Source: Macrocystis pyrifera (lineage: Eukaryota > Sar > Phaeophyceae > Laminariales > Laminariaceae). Taken from it: DNA of 64,000 bases. The notes below the pieces were generated by a model. The model saw only the letters and a program-made list of their open reading frames with translations. It searched no databases and was not told the origin of the DNA. Within the stretch, counting starts at the first letter, position 1. Each line of letters opens with the position of its first letter. The position numbers and the translations under genes were made by a program. Positions 47,262 through 57,101 of the stretch are shown here, one piece after another. The stretch lies in the NCBI GenBank assembly GCA_031763025.1, contig JASSKH010000017.1, positions 2,503,924 through 2,567,923 on the forward strand. Reading direction: 5' to 3'.

Positions 47262-50200
47262 CGCATACGCCAGCAAGATGGTCAGAGCGAAGCGCAGCAC
47301 CCTCATCCGGCTCAGCCGTCGTCTCTCTTCTTCTGGCGTCGGGGGCGGTTCTCCTGGAATAATGCGATAGGAGGCAGGAGGGGGGGGGGGGGGGGGGGGC
47401 ACGAGCACGTAACGACAGGGCCCGCCATAGAAAGGGGAAGCCATTGGAGAAACTGGGAACGCCTGAATAGCAGCACATGCCCGCTACACGTTGAAATGTG
47501 CGGCTTGGCAAGGCTCTCCTTCTGTAACTACTTCAGTGCTCTGCTGTAGAGCTTTAATACTACTATAGTGCCATGAACTCTTCACCTACACTTCCGTAGA
47601 CATACTTCTTTATGAACCGCAGCACAGCGGGAGAGCATGTCTTGCTATCTGGGGCGGTCGCGGCTGCTACACAAACAGGGCGCGCCAGAAAAACTCGCGG
47701 CAAGCGCAAGGCACTGCCGGTAGAGCTAGACGCAGGACTCCACACCCTCACTAATCGGATGATAAGAAAAACACAAGAGGCCATCAAACCACAGCCCAAC
47801 ACTCGAGTTCAATGCTGCGACCCCAAAACCGCAACTGCTACTACTAACTGTATATCTCCTTCCTTGGCGCGTTAACAGCACCACAGCAATGCCTGCAACG
47901 CTGCGCGGTCGCACGCGCTTTCTAAGAACGTTCTTCGAAACGCTCTTTTCCAAGAACGTTCTTCCGAACGCTCTGTCACGAACGTTCCGCAGAACGCTTC
48001 TGAAAGTTATCAAAGATATCAGGAGGCAACGCCGGCGGTTAGACTCAGTTTCGATGCCTCACCGTGTCGGGGGTGACCCGGCGGAAATTCTCGCCACGGT
48101 TGTATGAACGTCAAGCTGTTGCCGATGTGCTCTAGAAATCCCATTAGGTTGCCTGCGCGCAAAGGGGGAATGCGCAAACGCAGGCAATACACGGGAAGCG
48201 GGACGAGATTGTCTGACCACGGATACAATCAAAGGTCAAAGCGACAAGACAGTAGGCTACTGTTGGGCAATAGGCCGCAGCGTGGCACAGTAGCCGACGC
48301 TTGTGATGCGGTTATTACTAACCCGCACTCGTGAGGAGCGATTGCTCGCTAAAGAGAGTGCAGAGCATGGCAGTTCAGCATCACAGCAGCTAAAGCATCA
48401 CAGCGGCTAGAGCATCACAGCGGAACAGCATCACGGCAATGCATCAGCACAGCAGTAGCAGCAGTGTTGAACGTTGCTCGTTCTTCTGCAACACCCTTCT
48501 CCATCGTCCCATCTACATACCGCAGTGCATCCTACTGTGAGCTAAGCCGCCGTGTTGACAACGTGATGCAGCCCAGCTGAGATCTACTATGAATACTGTG
48601 GGTAGAGCCTACCATTCTGTACGAAATGTAAGCACAGTTTGGGTATTCGCGCGCCGACAGAGTGGAATTGAATATCAATAGCGCTGCAGCTCCGACGAGA
48701 CGAAAATGTTATCTCACCGAAAACGAATCCGATGGCCTGAGTGTTCATCCCCAGCATCTTCACCGCCGCGAGCGCACGGCAGCCACAGGAAGGGAACACG
48801 CGTCCACGAAGATGAACGAGAACAACAAAAAGACGGCAGCAACAGCATCAGAATCAGCAGCAGCAGCAGCAACAACAATAGCATCAAGCAGCAGCGACAA
48901 TAATAGCGTCAAGCACCGGCAGCAGAGGCAATAGCAGCAGCAGCAAGGACAACAACACCCGTGCTTACAACAACGCTAGCACTAACGCTAACGCTAACGC
49001 TATTGCTATAGCCATTGCCATTGCTATTGCTATTGCTACTGCTACTGCTATTGCTATTGCTACTGCTATTGCTATTGCTAGTGCTATTGCCATTGCTATT
49101 GCTAGTGCTATTGCTACTGCTATTGCTAAGGCTGACGCTAACAACAATAGCACTACGCAGCAGCGGCACACGAGGCAAGGCCGCCAGCGTGAGCGTCGGC
49201 ACGTTGCACGAAAGCGGTCGGGAGGGCACGGACGCAAACACTCCTGGGTCCATCAACAGGTGGATTGTGTTGATGTGGCAAGCAACGGGGATCGGGCACT
49301 GCTGCAATACAGCAGGCGACTTCTGCCATACAGTGGCAACAACTGCAGCAGGAGGAGGCAATGCAGCAGGCTACCATATACTCTGTACGACAAACTGAAA
49401 CTCAGCAGCTGCTCGGGGGAACCTGTCGGCTTTCTCGACTACCCCTACCTCCGGAAATCCAGTCGGGCCTTACATTCAAACGACGATAAGCGAGGAGACT
49501 CAGCGGCAACCAGATTATCTTACGGGTGGCCATTTTAATCAGAATCAACGATGGCCCCAAAAATAAACGTACCCCCCTGTGTTTATGAACCATATTAGAT
49601 TATGATTATTACACAGGAGACCGTGCCATCGTTTACAGCAGTAGGGCGCGTCAAGGCCTCTACAGGCCTTCATATACTACTTTTAGTGTAGGGAGCGGTC
49701 ATTCAAGAGGTCAAATCGCGGTCTCCTGAAATATTTGGTGGCAACTCGAGGAGGCGGCGCGAGAGGGGGGGGGAGGTGTACTCGATAGGAGACATGTACT
49801 CGACCTCGTGCATGGCCGTAGTCGTATGACCGTAGACCCTCGCATCCCTACAATGCCGGGACGGGGCATGTCGGGTTTTCATCCACCAGGCAGGGGGGGG
49901 GGGGGGGGGTGCACTCATTATCATGCAGGAGGGGTGGGGGAAGACACATCAAAACTTGAGCTTGCACCAATCGGACAGATAGATCATCCACAGATAGATC
50001 ACGATCCACTACGTACATCATATGGACCCTAACCTGCCGTTATGAGATGTTGTGCAAGATCTGATGTAACACTCTGGGCGGAAACATAAGGAGTTGTTAA
50101 GCATAAATATGAAAGACTAACCGCTCCTTACATTTCCGTCCAGAGCGGAATATTATCGTAATGTAGTCAGATCCGCTCCAGGAAGAAACCTGTGCTGAAG

Positions 50201-52641
50201 AGAGCAGATCACAGGGTTTCCATGCGGCAACATGAGCTATTGCTGTACCAGGTAGATCGTACAGATCAAGAATCATCTGCCCTGCAAGATCTAGATCATC
50301 AATTGTGGGAACCGATGATCTGTAAATGATCTGTAGATGATCTGTCCGATGTGTGAAAGCCTTGCTCCACCCACCTCTGTAAGGTAGCCCAGAGACGACG
50401 TGAAGTGCTGAATGCTGTGCAGCCAAGAGTACTGCTGGTCCATGCCACCTCCCATACCCCCCATGCCTCCCATGCCTCCCATGCCCATTCCGTAACGGCT
50501 GCCATACATGCCTCCTCCGCCGTAGCTAGAGCCGTAGCCCCCACCGTACATGGAAGACATGCCTCCATATCCGCTGCGGTGTCCGTTCGGCCAAGGCGAA
50601 GACAAGAAGGTTGTTAAACAAGAATGGATGAGACAAATAGGTATAATATAGGTGTCGCTATGATCACGAACTCACAGAGTAGAATTTTGGTAATTGTTGT
50701 CGTACATAAGCGCTGGGAAGGTTTGTTCGAACAAAAAAATCACCAGCCCTCATTTGTAGCTAATCGGACATTATTATACTGTGGCCGTTCGAGGATTTTT
50801 TTTCAGTCAGTAGCGATTATACGGTCGTCCAAGTATACTGGACTGCAGCAGTATATCGCCTCTACCCTCTACTCTCACCTCCCGAAGGCAAGTAGTGGGT
50901 TTCCGTACTATAATATATACCTGGTAGCGCGTTTCTTGGGCGTACGTAATATAAAACTACCGGCGAATATACTGGCCAGGTGAACCAGTAGATTACCACT
51001 GCCAGTACAAATTGTGCCAGGGCCCAGCCTTTAGATTTTAGGCTTGGGCGATCTCGAAAGGAATCCCCATTTTTTGGCGCCGTGCATGCTAAAATCGCAT
51101 TCGTTCATACCTGGTCAAAATACCAGGTAACCAACATATAAAAAAACGGGTGCTGGGGCCAGGGAGGTGATGAACATGCCTACGTATGCAGCTCAGCCCA
51201 TCTTGCCTTACGGGGACTTTTTACCTTTAATTCAGATGTGTTCCCGGTTTTACATGCACTTCGCAGGCTGTTGTTGTGAGGGGCGGGGGGAGTGAAAAAC
51301 GTGCTTACGTAGCAAAACGTGTGCTCCCTGCCTACAGAGCTTTCAAGGTCGATTCAGACATGTCCACGGTTTACCATATGTAGGTACATGGGCATGCTGC
51401 TTACTTTCCTTCCCTACGGGACGATCTGAGATGCACATGTGCACCCATCTGAACCCAAACTCTAATCTTAACCGCAACACCAACGTTCAACCCTCAAGAA
51501 AATTACCGACCTATCTAAAATATCAACCATGATCAAAACTCCTCATAAAGGTAGCGAACGTTTACATCGCCTTCTTATGCAGATTTATCAAACTCCCAAT
51601 TGATGCGGCGCGACCGTTCCTTGCGAGATTGCGATGGCTGGTCTCCGCTGCCACAGCCCTTCTGCTGCTAGGAGATGTCCGGTAGGGGGCCTCGACCGTG
51701 GGAATCCGCACCGCTTGACGATACACACGGGGCGCTGAACGCCACGAAATGAAAGAAGTGGGGCCCTCGGTAAGACCCGTGCAAGGTATAATCTATGACT
51801 TATGTCCCGAAATATAATGACAGTTTGGGTCTTGAGATGAATACCTAACCGGTCCTTACTTTTCCGGCTAGAGTGGACACAGAACACTGCTGTTGTAGAT
51901 ATTCCCGTAAAAAAAAAAGCGTCCAGTTTATATCCACGAAACCCTTTGCGTGATTCCACTCACCCCATCCCGTAACCGCCCCCGTAAGAGCTTCCGTAGC
52001 TGCTTCCGTAGCCCCCCCCGTAACCTGTCGTCGTCCCGTAGCCGCCCGCTCCGTAGCCGCCTGTCCCGTACCCCGTCTGCCCACCATATCCTCCGTGCAG
52101 CCCTCCGTATGCTCCCTGTCCCTGCATTCCTTGACGCTGAAGTTGCTGCTGCTGCTGCTGCCCCCCAATACCTGTGGCGGAGGCGTTTCCATGCGACCCG
52201 TTTGCTGCGGCGCCTGTCCCTGTTCCCGCACCATTCCCAACTCCGGTCTCCGACACGCCCGTTGCTTTCCCGGCGCCCGCCCCCGCCGCCCCCGCTCCAC
52301 CAGCAACACCAGCAACACCACCGCCAACGCCACCACTAACTCCCGCCGCTCCCCTCACAGCCGTAGCACCCACTCCGTTTCTCTGCTGAGGCTGCTGCTG
52401 CTGCTGCTGCTGCGTCGATGGCGTCGGCCCCCACGATGACGAGGGTGGTAACGCTCCGCCCGCCCCGGGGCCCACCGAAGATGACGACCCAGAGCGCGCG
52501 TACTGCGCTCCACCTTGACCAACCCCCACCGGGGGCGCCAACGCTCTGTCCGAGTCCAAAGCCGCGGGCGAGCCGCGTTTGCTGCAGCTGCTGCTCCCAC
52601 GGCTTGGGCGGGGAAGTCTGGGCTCTGGGCTGGGGCACCAT
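47262..52641 (-). CDS. PEX13: Peroxin PEX13 (peroxisomal docking complex), 3' end uncertain
   Basis: PEX13 is the membrane protein that, with PEX14, docks the PEX5 import receptor at the peroxisome. Exon 1 (52641-51964) starts MVPQPRAQ and carries the family N-terminal motif SPPKPWEQQ, then Gly/Gln-rich sequence ending in tandem YGxGYG repeats. Exon 2 (50573-50375) continues SGYGG/MYGGG repeats into QQYSWLHSIQHFTSSLGYLTE. Exon 3 (48757-48718, LGMNTQAIGFVF), exon 4 (47648-47586, AVLRFIKKYVYGSV) and exon 5 (47353-47262, EEERRRLSRMRVLRFALTILLAYA, a likely membrane span) are joined by matching phases 2, 0, 1, 1. Exons 1-2 are strong; 3-5 are weaker, and exon 3 has a poor acceptor. Exon 1 has one surplus base in a short homopolymer, either the C5 run 52523-52527 or the G5 run 52531-52535. 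No SH3 exon was found; plant PEX13 also lacks SH3. No stop was identified. Confidence 0.75.
47380..47399. repeat. poly(dG) tract (poly-C in PEX13 sense) upstream of an acceptor
   Basis: About 19 G on the plus strand. In the sense of PEX13 it is poly(C) followed by CTCCTGCCTCCTATCGCATTATTCCAG, the proposed acceptor of exon 5. Confidence 0.8.
47924..48004. promoter_or_regulatory. Cluster of GAAnnTTC inverted units (heat-shock-element-like)
   Basis: Repeated AAGAACGTTCTT, CGAACG and GAACGTTC units give alternating GAA/TTC blocks: GAACGTTCTTCGAA at 47926, AAGAACGTTCTT at 47952 and GAACGTTC at 47980. The pattern fits HSF sites, but it lies inside a PEX13 intron and could be a simple inverted repeat. 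Confidence 0.3.
48340..48470. repeat. Short tandem repeat AGCATCACAGC
   Basis: About six degenerate copies of GCATCACAGCGGCTAGA within a PEX13 intron. Confidence 0.7.
48978..49140. repeat. (GCTATT)n microsatellite
   Basis: About 150 bp of hexamer repeats GCTATT/GCTACT/GCTAAC in a PEX13 intron. Apparent Ala-Ile and Ser-Asn ORFs are products of the repeat. Confidence 0.9.
49760..49925 (-). repeat. Dispersed repeat family A, copy with poly(G)
   Basis: GGTGTACTCGATAGGAGACATGTACTCGACCTCGTGCATGGCCGTAGTCG, then ACCCTCGCATCCCTACAATGCCGGGACGGGGCATGTCGGGTTTTCATCCACCAGGCAG, then poly(G). Confidence 0.85.
49965..50070. mobile_element. Family C element fragment
   Basis: ATCGGACAGATAGATCATCCACAGATAGATCACGATCC on the left and AACCTGCCGTTATGAGATGTTGTGCAAGATCTG on the right. 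A J hairpin follows directly at 50068, so the two may be nested with the fragment at 50195. Confidence 0.6.
50068..50150. mobile_element. Hairpin element family J, copy 4
   Basis: ACTCTGGGCGGAAACATAAGGAG on the left and CTCCTTACATTTCCGTCCAGAGCGG on the right. It appears to split a family C element whose halves are 49965-50070 and 50195-50360. Confidence 0.75.
50195..50360. mobile_element. Family C element, right part, next to a PEX13 splice donor
   Basis: GCCCTGCAAGATCTAGATCATCA, GAACCGATGATCTGTAAATGATCTGTAGATGATCTGTCCGATGTGTG. Its end lies about 14 bp from the donor of PEX13 exon 2 (50374-50373). Confidence 0.7.
51796..51878. mobile_element. Hairpin element family J, copy 5
   Basis: TGTCCCGAAATATAATGACAG on the left and CGGTCCTTACTTTTCCGGCTAGAGTGG on the right, in PEX13 intron 1. 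Confidence 0.6.
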
Positions 52642-53334
52642 TTTTTTGCTCCCGTTTCCAGTGCTGGCTCGCGCCACCTCTCACGCCTCGTGTTTGTGTA
52701 TCCGCCAAGGGTAACGTGCGCACTGGCTGGTCGACAGAGGTTGTGGGTAGTGAAGGATTGGGGAAACGGGGGGCGGGGGGGTAGTCATTTTTTGCTCGCC
52801 GTAGTAATTTGATCATTGAGCACGCATCCCTTTCGAGACGGGAGCACCATTTCTACTCCCGTAGTAGAGACGCCTCCACCAGTTGGGCGGTCACAACGTT
52901 TTTTTTCTCCATGTTATTACGTGTTCCAGAAAAGTCGACGAGGCAATCAAGTACAAAGGCAACAAGCAAAGCAATCACACCACAAACAGCGACGAGCGCC
53001 GAAGCGTCAATTTTCGTTGTTGTCGAAACAACGGACAGGGGACTGGCTTGAACCACCGGCTGTTGTCAACGTTTCTATTTCCCAGTATGGCCGGTTTCTG
53101 CGTATGACTGATGACTGACGATACCTCCCCGACACTGCTTGCCCTGCGCACCCCAAGGCAATCACCAGCACGAGAAATACCTCCGCGGGGTTTCCATGGA
53201 TGCCACCAGGGTATCTATCTACAGTAACCCCTGAATATACGTCGATGCCACTGCTGTTGGGAGCGGCCAGAGCAGCCCTCTCCAAACTCAGTACGACTCG
53301 AAACACCAGCCTGGGAGTTGGCACGCCCTGACAA

Positions 53335-53440
53335 TTACGGGGGTCCATAGTTAATAGGACCTATGGTATACATAAAAACCTGTATATTTACCTATTTTTA
53401 CCAACAGATATTTGGTCATATTTACTATGGTCCCCCGCAA
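53335..53440. mobile_element. MITE family B, copy 7
   Basis: The left end TTACGGGGGTCCATAGTTAATAGGACC and diverged right end CATATTTACTATGGTCCCCCGCAA form a hairpin. The flanking TA has been lost, suggesting an older insertion. Confidence 0.8.
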
Positions 53441-56400
53441 CACCAAAGCAAAAAGAAGCTGGACTCGCCCAACCTCCCCCCTACGGCAAAACACAACAAG
53501 CAGCACGTCATCTATACGTACGAAGCAGTTCCTACAACTACTTCTTCTGCTGGAGTCAGGTGTGCACAAGGGCGGCTCACGGTAAAGTGTGACTCATATA
53601 TACCACGGAGTCCCAAAATATATGGAATTACAAGGTTCCCCTCCGGGAGGTGCCGTATGAATAGGGGAGTGGCGCAAGAGCGAAATAATATTCGTATGCA
53701 ACCCTGCACACTTGTGTAGAAGTAGTACCTGCATCCCCCCATCATTTTAACCTGAAGAACACACAACATATTTTTGAGGACAGACTATTACACTGTTCAC
53801 GGAATTATAGTGTGAGATCATTACTACAATAATATAAAATAGGGTGGTAGCGGTAAGTGGATATATATTGATCCAGCCGACTCGCGGCGATTAATTCGTA
53901 AGCACAAAAAAGTTGCGCGAGGTCGAGGTTGCGCCATAATACTTTGTGACCGGTTGAGTAAGGTACAGCACATACATACTGGCACAATATATACATGTTC
54001 CCCCAAAATAAATGTTTCTTGGTGCTCACAGGGTGACATCAAGGTTTCACAGATAAATGCTCGAGAACAAATCGTAGTCCGAGCACTGAGAGTATTGGAG
54101 TACTGGCGGCAAAAATATTGCCAGCACTGAGAAGGCCCAAATACTGAGAGTATAATGAGAGTGTGAGCAGTACCGAACCCCGAGAATACAGGAAAGCATG
54201 TACCCGCAGTAGTATCGAAACACGAAATACTCGGAGTAAAGGCAAAATATGCGCAGTACAGAACCTCGGGATACTGAGAGTATTTCGCGGTACATGCATG
54301 ATATATATTCCTCTCAAACGCGTATCTCGAAATACTGCCAGACTGCTTTAAATAATAAGTACTCAAATCGTCTCCAGCGAAAGTCAGAAGTGGAAAATAA
54401 AACACACACAACTTGTATTGTTACAGTATATCATACTATACGCTCAGAAAAGCAAAAGGTGTGAACGAATGTATTAATACTATGTTGTAGTCCTGGTACA
54501 AAAAAAGTCAAAAGTGAAATATACAAAAAGCGTGGATGGTGCGAGTCGAACCTCGGAAACGAAAATTTTATCGCGCGCAGTATAAACGTCTACGCTAGAA
54601 GAGTGCTCGTACAACGTGCACGTCGTGTTTTTTAACACTTTGCACGATCTCCTACTACAGCAGTAGAGTGGCTCGTACAGGTACGACTGCATATACAGCT
54701 GTACTGCTGTAGAATGCCACGCGAGGAACGTACGTGTACTGACCCCCTTTCAGCTGGCTCTAGGATCTGTCGGTCAGCAACGTAGGACACACAGCAATGA
54801 GAACAAATAACTATGCTTTGTACGAACGCTGCTGCACGAATTTGTTGTACAGCGGTACGAACGATTTGCAGTTTGTTTTTGTTGTACTCGAGACGACGAA
54901 TATATCGATCCGGGGACAATGGGTCACACACTGCGGAAGGTACGTGCATCGGCCAATGAAGATGGCAACAACAACGAACTACAGTAGCAGTACTGAGCTT
55001 CCAGCGCGGATCTTCCACATGCGCATAGTACCCTGCCTGCTGCTGCTGTTGGCGCACTGTGCTGAGCACAGGTGGAGCAGTGGCAATGTTGGATCACACA
55101 CATAGTAGTTCGTGGCGTGGTCAAGTGATCCATCGAATAAACCAACTGTGTGTGATAGCCGCAGTACGATCATGCCATCCGCGCAAGGTGTGCCCACTGC
55201 TGCTGCTGCTGCTGGGCAGCTGGGCAGCAGGGTCGTGGTGCTGTAGGAAGCTGGAGGAAAGCGCGCTCTGTGCACTGCTGTGGCTATTGTTCTCTAGGCG
55301 GTGGTCCGTGCTCCGTGCAACACAAAAAATATGTACAGGGATAATATATACGTCATCCTGGGTATATACGGATCAAGAAGTATATGGCAAACGGTGGAAT
55401 GCGGACTGCAGGATCCGACAAACGCAACCAACCACAGCAACACTGCGCATATGGGTGTGTCGCACACGCACGGCGGGTGGGCGGGGGGGCGGCAGCGTTG
55501 GGACGTTGGGATCTGTGCATGTGTTGTCTGTTGTGTACCTGGTATATGTCTGAGCTGTGTGCTCACAGCTCGTGAGAGCCTAGGGGAGAAAACAGACAGC
55601 ATGATGACATGTTATGTATGTATCGATACGTACGTACAAAGTAAGGCCTCTTACTGAAACCAGGGAAATCGTCTGATCCACTCCCGCCGGAAAAAAAACT
55701 TTGAGCGCCCGCCACGCGCTTCAGAGTGCACGGATCGCGCCGAGACCTAGACCAATGTGTCCGGCAGGGCTTCCCGTGTCCGTGTACTTAGTGTTTTGCC
55801 TAAAAGTGCTCGTGCGAAGAGAAAAGTTGGCAAAAGTACGAAAATTTGACAAATATACGTGTACATATACTGCATTAATGTTGAATCCAAATGGTCCTTA
55901 TAGTTCGCGACAGACTGGTACGAGGTGGACAGGTACCAAGTACCACCGCCGTGAGTCATTCAGTAACCCAAAAACAAATACCTGGTACTGCTTGCTGGTA
56001 CTGCTTGCACTCGTACCAGTACCTGTGAGCAAGTACCAGGATATAGTCTATAACTCTGGTGCCCAACCACTGCCGATGTGCAGAGGATAACCGTACGGTG
56101 TCTACCGTATCACTACGAGTACGTATACTACTAGTAGCTAACGAGCGTATACACTGCTGTTGTCCCGCGATCTCATGATCTCATGCATCAGGCATGTGAC
56201 CAGTCCCCCGATACGAAAAATGTTACCTGGGGTACCAGTGGTTTTTCTGTACTACGAGTAGTACTCGTCGTGCGTACCGCTTTTCCGTTTCCCATCCACC
56301 CCCGAAACGCCACGCAAGCCCCCCCTCCCCTCGGCAAACCAAGGTTCGTCAATCCATCGACCAGGGCTCTGTCTCCGTCGTCATACCAGTTCACGTGGCA

Positions 56401-56756
56401 TTGCTACTGTCTCGCTTCGTCGAGCACGCTTCTATTTCTACGGCTGCTGTGGTGCTGCTACGTCTTCACGGCGCGGTGTATTTGGTTAGGGAACTCAACA
56501 CGTGAACTTTCATCATTAAACATAGCCAGCTTGAAAAACATCCCCAGCGCATCCGATCCGATTAGAAAGTGCTGCTACTAAAAGTAGTAATCGTCTGCTG
56601 TGATTTACCCCCTAGTGAATTAAATGACGCCTCCTCAAAAAGCTTCATTTCGCACCTCGTTAAGCGTCCTCTCGCCCCAAGCTGCCTGCTAGGCGACCCA
56701 GTTGTTGAGCACGAAGCTCTCGTTTCAAGTGTTCCGAGGGCAGGCACCCCAGAGAC

Positions 56757-56902
56757 TCCACCCCCCGAGAAGGGCACTCTTTCCCGAGGCCTGCGAATAT
56801 CCAAACAACGGCCTGCTGTTCACGTTGGAACAGAAATCGGAAGGTATCGCCGGCGTGGCCGACCGTCCCGTCATACAGCGACCTACTGGCAAGGTGTGAT
56901 GT
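56757..56902 (+). CDS. Possible C-terminal exon of an unknown protein
   Basis: The plus frame reads LFPEACEYPNNGLLFTLEQ, then KSEGIAGVADRPVIQRPTGKV and a stop at about 56900-56902. Its composition is protein-like, but no family was recognised and no upstream exons were found. It ends about 200 bp before the D27-like start. It may be chance. Confidence 0.2.
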
Positions 56903-57101
56903 ACTGCTGTACTTGTACTGCCGAGAGCGAGGAGTAATACAGTTGTAGACATCCCTCTCAAGTGAAAACCCGGGATATAGTGCGCAGTACCCCCTGCCTT
57001 CATTCGTTGTTGCGTGCTGCGTCAAGATGTATCACTCGGTCTGCTACTTGTACTACCTGTGGTGACCCTGCTGGTGGCTCCACCTGCGTGCCGTCATTGA
57101 T

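Larger units (their letters stand above)
52642..57101. other. Divergent intergenic region between PEX13 and the D27-like gene
   Basis: It should hold both promoters, but no core element was convincing. Recognised contents: the B MITE at 53335, a patch of ACTGAGAGTAT and GAACCTCGGGATAC-like short repeats at 54070-54300, and many GTACTGCTGTAC-like words. A short plus-strand reading frame at 56757-56899 (see separate entry) is the only coding hint. Confidence 0.4.

Noticed and set aside
48909-49361. Ser-Asn and Ala-Ile repeat ORFs
   Set aside because: Translations of the GCTATT hexamer array.
53824-54411. Minus-strand ORF of 195 residues
   Set aside because: It covers a region of short ACTGAGAGTAT-like repeats; Cys/Tyr-rich with no family resemblance and no splice or neighbour support.
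54540-54615. tRNA-like sequence (GGTTCGACTC on the minus strand)
   Set aside because: Only the T-loop core is present; no stems could be drawn.
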